Of a DNA stretch of 64,000 nucleotides, positions 19,340-30,061 are shown one piece after another; the stretch's first letter is position 1; each line of letters opens with the position of its first letter. The stretch is from the NCBI GenBank assembly GCA_964034945.1, contig OZ035960.1, positions 14,139,903 through 14,203,902 of the forward strand, in the 5' to 3' direction. This DNA is from Chrysopilus asiliformis. Taxonomy: Eukaryota; Arthropoda; Insecta; Diptera; Rhagionidae. The notes below the pieces were generated by a model, which did not search any database, was not told the DNA's origin, and saw nothing but the letters and a program-made list of their open reading frames with translations. The position numbers were made by a program, and so were the translations under genes.

Positions 19340-20675
19340 TAACCTATCTGTTTCCCTCCAAGTTGTGTACCACGGAAAAGTAAGACCCAAGGCTTGAAAG
19401 CCGATGAGAATGGTATAAGGGAGGCCGATGGCCGATCGCGAGTTAAACTGCTAAACGGTCAGAGGCAAAGCCTCCAGTTTAACAATATTTTCGAGCATTT
19501 AAAATTATTTTATACCCTAAAACAGTTTTCAGTAAACCACATTTTCCTATATAAATTCTTTTTTAAAATCTTTGACAACAATTTATTCTATTCAATAAAA
19601 CTTGAACATCTTTTGTTAATTTATATGCAAATTAGTCAATATGTGTGTATATCGACCCAAAAACTTCATGTCTTATGTCAAGTCAAAGCACAAAAGGTCA
19701 AGAGAAGTGATTTGATAGAAAATAATTAAACAAGTATCTAAAACTCTAAAGATTACTGGCAAACAATGAACTTTTGGCTGGCTAGACACATTGAGCACAT
19801 ACTTTGTTGCCTTGTCACCACAAAAAAAAAAACAGAAAGAAGACAACATTCAAAGTTAAATTGTAATGAAGGCGACATAACTATTTGGAATTTAAACACA
19901 TGTCGTGACTATTAAGTTTTTTTTTTTTGTAAATCTTCCATAGCTTTTTTGTTGTTGTTGTTAAATAAGTTCACTTGAACTCATCGGATTGCAGATCACG
20001 TCCAGAGTACGTATTGCTTAACCGGGCAACATGAGAACGGAAATAAATTGAAAATTAAATGATATTCCCTGAAAGTGATGGCAGATCTAAGAAGTTTATC
20101 CTTCTACGAATCTTAGGTACACTAAATGAAAGAAAAATCGGGTCTCCTTTATTCACAATCTACCTTAAACTCTTGCTCTTTAATTTTCCTATGGACGATA
20201 AGTAATATCGTTTTGAACTTGGCGACCACACACCATGGATATCAAAATAATTCTTTTCTCAGCTTCAGTTCTACCATTCTTCCGGTTTAATCCAAATGTT
20301 TTTCCCTTGCGCTGAAGAAACTTCTCCAGGGTTTGAACGTCTTAAATATTAGAACCAAAGAGCAGTTGAAATTTCTTTATGGATCGCATTTCGGCGGTTA
20401 TTTATGCCCTAAGCCTGCGTTTCATAGCCGAAGTTGAAGCTATAGGGTGAGGCGGTAGAAGCTTTGATTTATGCACGCTATGTCCGCATGATGCTAGGAC
20501 TATGATGTTTCATGTAGGGTAACTGTTCATATTTCGGATTTTTTTCTTCAATTTTTTGAGAAATGAATTTGAAGACATTGATGTATGCAAAAGACAAGTA
20601 ACAAAAAAAATAGGAAATAATTAAAAGCTTTTAGTGAAATTAAAAAAAAGTTGAGTGAAAAATTAACTCTGACTC
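19340..20675. other. No gene recognised
   Basis: Contains a neat small hairpin gttaaactg...cagttttaac-type pair near 19442-19482 around gaggcaaagcctc, and a (GTT)n run near 19950. No supported exon. Confidence 0.35.
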
Positions 20676-20677
20676 TA

Positions 20678-20860
20678 GTGGCTGTCCATAAAATACGTCA
20701 CATTTATAAGGGAGACCGGGATTGTGTGACTGGGGATTAAACTCCATGCAGACAATCTAGAGAAAAGTCTCACGAGGGGAGAGGGAAGATGGGAAAGGTT
20801 CGAAAATCAAAAATTAACGTGAATAGTATATTACGCAACAAGGGGCGAAAGTCAACGATT
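20678..20860. repeat. Repeat with GGCTGTCCATAAAATACGTCACA end
   Basis: ggctgtccataaaatacgtc (20682) opens it, and gttcgaaaatcaaaaattaa (20797), then cgtgaatagt, matches the inner right end of the 4777-5538 element. The distal end is diverged. Confidence 0.4.
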
Positions 20861-20864
20861 TCAA

Positions 20865-21765
20865 GAGTGTGAAGTTAGCCGCACGAACGAAGCTAAGTTA
20901 ATGTGTTAAAATTAACGTGAAATAGGCCCTTACTTGATGACAAAGCGCTAATTAAACGGATTGTGATGAAATTTTCTCTCATGTCGTTTGACGAAGGCCG
21001 CCAAAGAAAATTTAATCACAAATCAAAAGTTTTTCTTGATAAAATCAAATTTACTTTGAAATTCTACCGAGAATTTTGTACTCCTTCATCGCAAAATCGG
21101 CGTAGATTCTACAAAGTGGTCCAATTTCTACACACTGACGTTAATACGCAAAACTGGTCATATCTGGATGAGATGGGGAAATTCTCTGGAAAAACAAGAA
21201 TAAATAAAATGAAGCTATGATTACCCTATTCATCGGCAAATACAATAGACTGCTTTGTATTAGATTGAGAAAGAAAGAAGATTCTGAATAGTAAGTGTGA
21301 CCCGATTTATGAATGGATCTATTTTATGAGAATACTGGCCCTAATTATATCAGAGTTGCAATGAATTACCCGCCATTCTACATAAGAATCACGTCCAACA
21401 CAACATCGTAGAACGAACGAATGAAAAAAAAACACATTCTATAATATTTACACTTTAAATTGGTTGAACAGAATTTTTCTACCCTTGAGCTTAATCGAGA
21501 GAATCTCAAATATTCTAACATAGATTTTCAGGTAATACGAAGATAATTGATATGATTTTCAGGTGAACAAAAACCAATCGACATTGAGATCATGTTTTAG
21601 ATGTTAATTGAAGGTTATCGGGAACAACGTCTAAATGTTTCATATAAAAAAAATCCGACTTTATAGGTCATCAGACATTTATTATGGAGTAAATGAATAA
21701 AGCAAGCGTCGTCTTTGTTTCTTAGCAAACAGTGATTTACTTATGAGGGGCATTGTTTCTTCGTA
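20865..21765. other. No gene recognised
   Basis: An 85-residue open frame at 20963-21220 has no recognisable domain and no splice or context support. The rest is AT-rich and featureless. Confidence 0.35.
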
Positions 21766-21768
21766 TAA

Positions 21769-22130
21769 GCGCGGTATTACACACGGCAACTTTCGGGCTT
21801 ACTTAAGCCGATTTTCGGGAGAAACGACTGAGGAGGGAAAAGTTGCCACTCGAAATCATGGCTTATCGACAATCTGCATACATGCAAAGCGTGTGAACCG
21901 GTTTGGGAAAAGTAGTAGGCAGAAATCATTTTCGTTCTTACCGTCAGCAGGTAAAGATCTTGGGAAGTATATGAGCAGCAGCAATTTCAATGGTTTGAGT
22001 TCACATACACCCATGTAAACTTGTGTAGCATATGCAAACAGGATTGGCTTATTTAAGCCACAAATGTAAGCACATTGGCTTATTAAGCCCAAGAGTTGCC
22101 GGCTTAAATAAGCCAAGTGTAATACCGGAC
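21769..22130. mobile_element. Harbinger-like MITE (362 bp), TAA flanks, GGCTTA palindromes
   Basis: TAA at 21766-21768 and 22131-22133 flanks GCGCGGTATTACAC and the complement of GTCCGGTATTACAC. Near both ends lie GGCTTAnnnAAGCC palindromes (gggcttacttaagccg at 21798; ggcttatttaagcc, ggcttattaagccc and ggcttaaataagcc at 22047-22115). Frames across the element (21743-22018, 21856-22239) are incidental. Confidence 0.75.
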
Positions 22131-22702
22131 TAACACGCGAAAATATGCACAAATTGTGCTTACCAAAAAAGTCGAAAATTCGAGAGATTATGGAAATACG
22201 CAGGATAAGAGTACCAGCTGTTGAATGAATACTCAACATGAATAAATTGGATGTGGAGGCTTTTGGGATATAGAATGACTTTGAAGTTGTTATGGAAAAA
22301 TGTATAAAAAAAAATTACCTTCAGTTTGGATCTTTTCTTAAAAATTGGAGAGCAGATTTTGTTTTATTTTTCATGTAAAAACGAAGAAACTGACAATAAA
22401 AACGTGGTTGCGTACTGCTGCGGCTGATGTGATTTAAAAGATTTTGGTTTTGCATAAAACTCTTTCGTAAATTTTCACTCGTCTTCATGGTAAACTCTGG
22501 AAAAACTGGCATTTCTGGCTAATGTTGCCAACAGCTTAGTGAAATTATCAAAGGCAACATGATGTTTTTGTTATTATAAGAAAGAAGAATTTGATGGTTA
22601 AATTATTAACATCATTTGCAAGATAATTTTATTAACATTGTGTACATTTGATCTTTTTATCAACTTTCTTATATAAACAGATTTCTTACAATTAATGTCG
22701 GC

Positions 22703-23504
22703 ACTACACTCTCGCCGAATTCACACGAATCTCGGCGAACGCGAAAAGGCAGATGGTGTGTTCGCCTTGATTTGTTGTGATTTGATCAAGTCTGGCTACG
22801 TTCGACTTGAGAAAATAAACGTCTTAATCACATCTCTCGCCCTTTACCCCCTTGCATAAATCAAATCAGTTCCGTATTTGAAATCGTGGCGAAAACATCT
22901 ATTTTTGGAAATATTTGTGTGATGTGAAAAAATACTAGTGCAACAGCACAGAGAACCACGCAGGAAATAGCGTTTTTCGTGCCCCTGGGCTAACTTTTGA
23001 ACCCGTGTAGTTTTCACTTTGGTTGAGTACTTTTTGGAAAGGGCACAGTCTCTATTTTCATCCATATATGGCTGCAAGAGCCACCGAATTGCAGGGGGAT
23101 GATGAGGGGTTAACGAACTCTCTTGTGATTTCTGCAATGATTTCTGTGAAAAAGTTCGTTAACCCCTCACCATCCCCCTGCAATTCGGTGGCTCTTGAAG
23201 CGATATATGGATGAAACTAGAGACTGTGCCGTTTCCAAAAAGTACTCAACCAAAGTGAAAACTACACGGGTTCAAAATTTATAATTTGACTGCGGCGCAT
23301 TCTTCATTATTACTGTGAAACCTGTATAAACTCGGACAGCACCAAGAAATTTGTCTGGCTTAGAAAAGTAATTCAATTCCCAGTCCAATTCAGACGACTG
23401 ATGTATTCGGCGAATGTTGGTAACAAATGTGAACGTCGCATTCGCTTGCATCTGCCGAAATGTTCGCCAAAGTTTGATTCGCCTGCATGAGGCGAGAGTG
23501 TAGT
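22703..23504. mobile_element. DNA element with ACTACACTCTCGCC TIRs, interrupted by a foldback
   Basis: ACTACACTCTCGCC at 22703-22716 is matched by its complement ggcgagagtgtagt at 23491-23504. Subterminal gcgaatgcaag/gcgaacgcg motifs recur on both sides. A family A foldback (22950-23277) is nested inside. A second, end-less copy of the left part is at 47752-47915. No target duplication was evident. Confidence 0.65.
22950..23277. mobile_element. Foldback element, family A, copy 3
   Basis: It opens AGAGAACCACGCAGGAAATA. Its arms are nearly perfect complements over cagtctctattttcatccat, gagccaccgaattgcagggg, gatgatgaggggttaacgaa and the matching right arm (aagttcgttaacccctcacc). The outermost right arm is lost after acacgggttcaaaa (23277). 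This is the best-preserved stem in the window. Confidence 0.85.
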
Positions 23505-24480
23505 GGTACTACAAGAAATCACACAAAATCCGTTTTGAGATTCTCGCTGAAAACATTAAATTGGCACTAAAAAATTAATGAAAAACTTTAAAATTCATAA
23601 ACTACAGTGCAACATATAATAATATCCGCGAATATTGCTTGCCTTCAATTATGTTTTTTTTCCTTTTCCAATTTGATTCTCTTGAAAGACATCCAGTACT
23701 CAAGCCAAGAACTTCACATTAAACTTTTTTCCTCTCACAAAGTCTACATCGAAACCATTTCAAACTATAAAATCCCATTTAATTATGTTTGTGACCTATT
23801 TTACAACAAAGTGCAACCTGTAATAAAACCGGGATACAAATTTCCGGTATTTTGTACTCTTCGACGGGCTACACCCGCAAAAAAGCAAAATCGTTTAAGT
23901 GCTTTCAATTTTCTGAACATGGCGGATTATTCGCTAGAATCTAAGGTCTCCATAAAAAAAATAGAAAAATGACGTGAACTTCATTTCGTTACTTAGAACA
24001 CCTTGAGTAATATTAAATTTTAAATATTAATTTTTATTTTGAAGTGAGTACACATAAATCTTCCATCTTAACTCACGGATAGTTGATCCAATGGCATGAC
24101 GTCTTAGATTTAAATAAGATATTTTCCATTCAACTCATACCAAGAAAATGTATCTAAATATCGTGATGACTTTTCTTTTTTCCTACTTTATGAAATTCAA
24201 AGAAAACTGATTTTTTTCGTTTTTCTCTAAGAAGAATTCGTCGAAATGAACGCGTAATATGTGGTTTTCCGCGCAATAGAAAAACATAAATAAATAGAAA
24301 GCACAGAAAAGTAAACAAAAACTAATTAATAAACGGTTAATATATTGGAAAAAAAATCAAATATTAATTTTTCAGAAGAAGTGCAAATTTATTACATGGT
24401 ACACGATTTATTTTTAATCAATTTTTTTATGTGGTTTGTTACAACTTTTTTGTGAAATTACAATAAAGTGGCTCGTATCC
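23505..24480. other. No gene recognised; one unsupported 121-residue frame
   Basis: The frame at 23607-23972 (plus) reads MQHIIISANIACLQ... and ends SIKKIEK. It is AT-rich, has no domain I recognise, and lies beside a transposon end. I cannot exclude a small gene but see nothing in its favour. The remainder is AT-rich. Confidence 0.3.
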
Positions 24481-24486
24481 GTAATG

Positions 24487-24645
24487 CCCAGTTGACATTA
24501 GGCTAGTGGCTAGTCACAAGTAGCTAGCAACTAGGATAGACGTTGGAAGTTTCCAACTAGTTTGATGCTAGTTGAAACAACACCTGACATAATTTTAGTT
24601 AAATGTATCCTAATTGCCAGCTACTGTAGCCTAATGTCAACTGGG
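24487..24645. mobile_element. MITE (159 bp) with perfect 19-bp TIRs
   Basis: CCCAGTTGACATTAGGCTA at 24487-24505 is exactly complemented at 24627-24645. The interior repeats CTAGT/CTAGC motifs (gtggctagtcacaagtagct, ctagttgaaac). The target duplication is unclear: left flank taatg, right flank tataa. Confidence 0.75.
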
Positions 24646-24862
24646 TATAAGAAATCCTTGACCAAAAATGTGAAAAAAGAAATTCCTGCCCTAGAATTAT
24701 GCACCACCGTTAATCAAAACTTCATACTGGCGTGCAATGCAGGAGAAATATTTAATCGCATGTCCGGGTACGTACAAAAGAACAAAAGGGCTAACTTTTT
24801 ATTTATCAGTTCATGTCAACAATCGGTAAACTGAGTTAATTATTTATCTCGAGGGGAATAAT

Positions 24863-24883
24863 GGGGGGGGGGGGGGGGGGGGG
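24863..24883. repeat. Poly(G) tract, 21 G
   Basis: An uninterrupted run of 21 guanines between aat and aaatccc. Such tracts are rare and unstable in AT-rich DNA; length may be imprecise in an assembly. Confidence 0.9.
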
Positions 24884-24889
24884 AAATCC

Positions 24890-25735
24890 CACTGTAAATA
24901 CTCCGGCAGATACTATTGTCTAATATTTCATTATTATTTAGCTTTTGTTTGAGAATTTTTCCCGAACCTTAACCTCATTTAGTCCACAAACGCTCATCGC
25001 CATCAATATAGGATTCACATCTCTTCCGGCCTCAGTGAAGTTCATCAAATAACCTTAAAGTTGTTCACTTAATTATTAAAATCGATTAAATGTGAGTTCC
25101 CGTAATGTTTTGTGTTTTGAACACGTGGCTTTAAGGACAGAACATCAGAATCTCGAGTAAACCACCAAACTGGCAATATCGACAACGTAGTCCCAGTAAA
25201 CAAAAATTTTTTTCACCTATTTCAGGTTGAACATTTGTTTCGACGAGGAGAAATCTTTACAAAAATTGGGATACCAAAAACGTTAAAGGCTTCAGAGAAT
25301 GAAAAAAAATCCTACACAAAAATCGAAACAGCCAATGGCGTTTTCGATAAAATGACTCATGGTGGTCTTTAAAAACGCAATTTTTAAAATTTTGTAACAT
25401 TGTTCCAAATTAGGGTGACCATATTTTTATTTCCCTTGAATCCAAGACAGATGACCGGTAGGGATGAGTAAGGAGAAATTTTTAATGCTTCGAAATGAAT
25501 CGAATAGTAAAACTGTAACTTCAGCCACACTCCCCCCCCCCCTCTTCCCCCGCCAACCGGCAAACAAACATTTGAAAAAAGAAACAGGCTCCTAATAGGG
25601 TTTCAGAGCAAACATGCCTGACCTGTTAAGGGGGGAGAGGGGGGAGGAATTTTTTGGATGTGAAAATATGCACAAAAATATTGTAACATAAAATTTTTTT
25701 CATGTTTTTTTAATGACCTATAAGTCGAGAAATTC
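24890..25735. other. Repeat remnants; no gene
   Basis: ttagggtgaccatattttta (25413) looks like the outer end of a DNA transposon. Possible internal or right-side sequence (aatccgggacaaaaagtg, about 26130) lies beyond the nested family D MITE. gctcctaatagggtttcaga (25589) matches, inverted, gctctgaaaccccactagga at 54576. A C-rich tract occurs at 25533. No exon. Confidence 0.35.
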
Positions 25736-25740
25736 CAATA

Positions 25741-26014
25741 CACTCAGAAAAATGTCCAGGTCAACTTTTTGTCAGGTTAACTCTGACCGCTAGCTGGCTT
25801 ACAGAGGTTTCCATTACATCCTCAAAATGCCTATCTAAGGTCAACTCGTGCAGCTCCCAAGGCCCTACTTCACCTGCTGGTGGCTTAATTTCAGAATTTC
25901 TCCGGTCACAGGTCAAAACAAGTTTTACTTTCCCCCATGCAGGCGAACGCGCGCCTGCCCGAGGCCAATTACGCCGTATGTAGGTCGTCGAGTTAGCCTC
26001 CATTTTTCTGAGTG
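25741..26014. mobile_element. Family D MITE, copy 2 (274 bp), perfect TIRs, TA flanks
   Basis: TA (25739-25740) then CACTCAGAAAAATG, and CATTTTTCTGAGTG (26001-26014) then TA: a perfect 14-bp TIR with TA duplication. The interior has gaccgctagctggcttacag, atctaaggtcaactcgtgca and gcgaacgcgcgcctgcc. It shares its plan with 18495-18774. The minus-strand open frame here is incidental. Confidence 0.85.
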
Positions 26015-26019
26015 TAGAA

Positions 26020-27755
26020 TTTAAAAAAAAAACTAATTTTTGTTTTTTCAGGAAGAAACAAGAAATCTAATTTCAAGGACGCTGGGACAACATGTCAAAA
26101 TCTAGGACTGCGCTGGCTAATCCGGGACGTTAATCCGGGACAAAAAGTGTTTCCAGAACAAAAAAAAGTACCTGCCTTGAATTGATATGTTAAATAAACA
26201 TAAAAGAAGTGATTGCAGCACTTTTGTGTATAAGAAAAAGCCTAATTGCATATTTTTGCACTTTTAGACAAAAAATCACTTTAAAATCCTCAAAATTTAA
26301 TGTCTTGTGTTCGTATTTTTGTCTGATATGTCAAAAGATTTGACGTCATTCTCAGTTTCATTCTTAGTTTAATTTTTCCATGTTAAAATGCTATCTGAAT
26401 AGAATTTCGTTGACGCTGTGTGTGTGCGGTCTGGAAGGGTTTCTTATCAGCAAAGTAAATAACTGGAGCGTTGGAAAAAAAGCCTTTCAAACGCCAAAGA
26501 GAAAATTATAAAATTCTTCTTATCACAAGACAGGTACGCGGTTGATCGTCCCGTCCCGTTGTACCTGAGATATTTGACATATTTTAAAAAAGACTGGGCG
26601 GGAGGCGATACAAAATTCCGCATCTGTAGGCGGTTGGGCAGGAACAGATACAAAATTCCGCAGTTCTGGCGGTTGTTATTACATGACCTTTTCGTGTTCT
26701 ACTCTTTTTGGGGCCGTTCTATTTTCGGGGTCATTTGAAATTTGTTAGTCATGTGAAAATCTGATAAATATTCAGAATATCTCATTAATTCACAAAATAG
26801 TCTGCAATTCCTGATAAAGAGCTTTTTAATGGGAAATTTTTTACATCATATATCGTTCGTTGCGCTGTAAGGATTTGTATTTTTAGTGTATGACGGAATC
26901 AATGCGACACGGGCTTCAATTACATCATGTTATGAATATTTTTTTTTGTTTGCTCTCGGCTTTCTCGGATTCAAAAACTATGGTGGTGGTGGAATGATGC
27001 CCATCAAAGTTTTGATGATGATCAAACTTTACACATTCGCCAATCACTTTAATCGTGCGACGCGACGTGACGACGAATGCTTTTATTTTGCCGTTGTTGA
27101 TTCATTCGACGACAGTGCGGTGTCATGAGTTGTGTGTTTATTTCGCTTCGGGATTAGTACCATTTCGTTTAATGACGTCAAAAATGTTTGGCTATAGAAA
27201 TTCTCGAAATTTTTCATTTTTAAGAATATTTAGATAAACTGGCGGTTGGCCAACTGAATCAATTTTCTTCGGGTTTTTATTTTGTATGCGAACACGCTAT
27301 ATTTGTATCGATTTGATTGGGACATCGGGCAACCACAAGCCAAATTCGATTTACATGAAAAAAAATACGTCTACAAGAACTCTGTATACATAATCGACCG
27401 ATGTATGGGCTTAGAGTGTTATGGGCTCACCGTGCAAATTGTTATAATCAAATTGAAAAGGTATAGCTTTGAAGATATTCTATTGGAGAATTTTAAATGA
27501 AGTACATAAATAGATAACCAATTAAGATTTTGACAGATTATAACAGCATGCAATCGCAACCACGCACATCTGCGTCACATATTTCTAATATTCAGAATTC
27601 CGGAAGTTCATTCACAGGGGACTTTGAAGTTCGGTTAAATCATGTCAAATTTTAAATAAAACAAACAAATTTTCGTTTTCCAATTTAGAAAAAAATGTAA
27701 AACATTTTTTTTTGTATTAGATGTTCAAACCAGACACGGCACAGAATCCGGAATT
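26020..27755. other. No gene recognised
   Basis: Contains a local duplication of gatacaaaattccgca (26608 and 26649). A GC-richer stretch at 26900-27180 has open frames, but none has a recognisable domain or convincing splice pattern. Confidence 0.35.
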
Positions 27756-27758
27756 AGT

Positions 27759-27857
27759 TTTCAGCGCAAAAATTATATTGACGAAATCTTAATACAATAG
27801 GGGTATTCACCTATTGTATTAAGATTTCGTCAATATAATTTTCGCATTGAAAAATGG
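27759..27857. repeat. Near-perfect ~95-bp palindrome
   Basis: attatattgacgaaatctta and continuing atacaatagg (27771-27802) is exactly complemented by cctattgtattaagatttcg and continuing tcaatataat (27810-27840). The loop is about 8 bp (ggtattca). Looser pairing extends to ttttca/tgaaaa at the edges. It lies beside the non-LTR fragment at 27865. Confidence 0.85.
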
Positions 27858-27864
27858 TCCAGCA

Positions 27865-28050
27865 CTACAACCGGTTTCCGGTCTTGGCTTGCCGCAATGT
27901 CTCTCGGCAGAGGTCTCGGTCGCGTGCCGACGTCTTTCAGTTTTGTATACCAATTCTCTTCGAGTCCTGGTCAACGCCGTCTTGCCAATTGAGGTTGGGT
28001 CGCCTTGTTGTTAATAACCTACCGCAGAAGACTTTCCGAGCCGGGTCACT
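27865..28050 (-). pseudogene. Non-LTR retrotransposon ORF2 C-terminal fragment
   Basis: The minus strand from 28050 reads SDPARKVFCGRLL, TTRRPNLNWQDGVDQDSKRI, GIQN, stop, KTSARDRDLCRETLRQAKT and ends at TAG (27865). This is the characteristic C-terminus found after the reverse transcriptase in many insect non-LTR elements (R-P-x-L-x-W-x-D-G-V-D-Q-D ... N-W-K-x-x-A-x-D-R-D-x-W-R ... Q-A-K-T). The in-frame TGA sits where the family has tryptophan. Only about 62 codons remain, so it is a dead 3' fragment. The plus-strand frame over it is a shadow. Confidence 0.8.
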
Positions 28051-28124
28051 TTCACACTACGGGCACGTCCTCACGTTTGCTATTAAAATAAATAGCTGTT
28101 ATCGTCATAAAATAGTTTAAAAGA

Positions 28125-28205
28125 GTTCGTGTGCCTGAAACTAGAGCAAACCCTCTTTTCACAATGAATGTGAAACCCAAAAGTTAGTCAGGGACATTTT
28201 CTGCC
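28125..28205. repeat. Foldback family A, solo arm fragment
   Basis: cctgaaactagagcaaaccc, gtgaaacccaaaagttagtc and agggacatttt match the right arm of copy 1 (1630-1715). The other arm is missing. It is followed by a 53-bp direct duplication (gcctaaaagaggccwtggtc ... tagtgttc, at 28203 and 28243). Confidence 0.6.
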
Positions 28206-28349
28206 TAAAAGAGGCCCTGGTCTATGAATAGTGTTCCTTTTTGCCTAAAAGAGGCCATGGTCTATGAATAGTGTTCTGGCTAATCAACAGAATTTCGATA
28301 TTTGAATAATTGGCTGTCCATAAAAACGCTATATTTTGAGGTTGGTGTG

Positions 28350-28365
28350 GGGGGGGGGGGGGGGC
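28350..28365. repeat. Poly(G) tract, about 16 G
   Basis: An uninterrupted guanine run after ggttggtgt. It is one of several G/C homopolymers in the window. Confidence 0.8.
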
Positions 28366-28439
28366 ACGTAGTTGTGTATCGGCGATCATGATGAATTCCG
28401 TAGAAAACATACGAAAAGATAAATTTTACCAGGAGGCAG

Positions 28440-28975
28440 ATCGTCAAATATGGGAACAGATCAAATTTTTCTAGAATATTTCCCGTTTGCATGGGGGAAG
28501 GGGGAAGGAGAGGTCCGATTGAATTTTGATGTATGGTAGAGTTATATAAAATCATATTTAAAACACAATTTTCATTTACAATGGAGTCCGCTTAAGAGCA
28601 TTTTGGCTTAAAAGAACATCCCGTAGCAATCTTTACGTGCCTGGGAATTAAAAACATCGCTTAAAAGAACAACTTTTTAAAGTGCACAAATTTTATTACA
28701 ATTTTCAATGTTCTTTTAAACGGACTCCGCTGCATAAAGTTTTCGATACGATGCACCGTTTTCGAGAAAAACGCAAAAAAATATAATATTTAATTTATAT
28801 GGGATAGGGGGGAAGAAATGGTCCCGGGTTTGTTCGTTCAAGACCTTAGCCTAACTTTTTACGAGAAATCTATCTGCGAAAAAATTTCCAGTGTTGAAAG
28901 TTCCCGTATTCACGGACAAATGGGCAGCTAGACAGACGAACGGATGGACAGGCAATGTTGTTGGAATATTTAAAA
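28440..28975 (+). mobile_element. Family C repeat, copy 2, with nested pogo-like MITE
   Basis: Landmarks: gattgaattttgatgtatgg, gttatataaaatcatattta, then after the nested 28579-28732 element ttttcgatacgatgcaccgt, tcgagaaaaacgcaaaaaaa. The (GACR)n region is reduced to cagacgaacggatggacagg (28935). Confidence 0.65.
28579..28732. mobile_element. pogo-like MITE (154 bp)
   Basis: The left end CAATGGAGTCCGCTTAAGAG pairs with the complement of CAGCGGAGTCCGTTTAAAAG at 28732 (16 of 20 match). TA precedes the left end and CATA follows the right. It splits a family C copy between ttcattta and cataaag, so it inserted after that copy. Interior ggcttaaaagaacat motifs recur in both orientations. Confidence 0.65.
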
Positions 28976-28984
28976 ATGCGGAAC

Positions 28985-30055
28985 AAGCAAAATAAAATAA
29001 ATTTAAGAAAGTTCTTTAAGTTTTTATAAAGGAAATGAATTTTGCAAGCAAGAAAAAACTATCCTTTTTAATCAATAGTAATTTTATGATGCTAATAAAA
29101 ATAAATTGTGGCACAAAAATGATTTTTTATAGCCGAACTCAACCATAACCGGCGCCAAATCCTGAACATAATCAATTTACTGCCGATTTGTTTATGCGAA
29201 TTTACATTCTGAAAATATTCATGAAAATTGAAGCGTTTCCCGGTGTTGTTTATCGTAACAGAAAAATTTCAATTTCGACATGGCAGAAAGAAATTTTACA
29301 AATTCACAAATATCTTTATAAACATTTTTAGCATCAGTCAATTGTCCTCCCTTTTTCCCCCTCCAAAGGATTTCGACATTTTTTTTCACCTCCCATGGAG
29401 AACATATCCTAAAAAGATCATTTATTTTGTGAATATGTTTTACAAATCACTCGCTATACGTTTTGTTATGCTTGTAACAAATCATATTTGAACCTTTTCC
29501 CCGTCACCCAGAAGATATTCACTGACTTTCTATATGAGAACGGAGACCGATATCTTGACTAATGGAAACTCAAGGATTTTCCAAGTCTAAAAAAAGGACC
29601 TCTCGGTTGCCTTTGGACTGGGGGAAAACAGGAACGGTTTACGATAATGATGGGCTTATCGACATGAAATTGATTCATATTATCTGTTATGCTCCTTGCC
29701 CAAAATTCATACCAAATCGTAAATGTCAGACTTTTTCTCTCGTCCTCCGCAACAAAAGCGGACCGTTATTCCGATGTCGTTACGAAGACATTTAGAGAAT
29801 TTGTTGACAAACGTCTGGCCCCATTGATAAAAAAAAGGGCACAGATAACAAATAAAACAAATAAGTTCTACTATTATTGACCATAAGAAAATCGAATATA
29901 TCACAAAATTGGGAGTTTCATTATATAAAAGTTATGCTGACTGTAACCAAAATTCGTGTCAACACAATTACCAATAACTCAAATCGAAGATTTTTTTTAA
30001 CTTTCTCTTACTTTGCAAAATAAAAGAATTATAACTAAAACTGATTATTCAAACT
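28985..30055. other. No gene recognised
   Basis: AT-rich. Small frames at 29228-29491 and 29562-29795 have no recognisable content. Confidence 0.3.
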
Positions 30056-30061
30056 ACAAAT

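Noticed and set aside
21743..22239. Two overlapping frames of 91 and 127 residues
   Set aside because: They cover a TAA-flanked MITE with palindromic ends; coding is incidental.
22844..23137. 97-residue minus-strand frame
   Set aside because: Runs through one arm of a foldback element; a related frame occurs in copy 1 (1253-1546) for the same reason.
23607..23972. 121-residue plus-strand frame as a gene
   Set aside because: No domain, no start context, no polyadenylation or splice support, and located against a transposon end.
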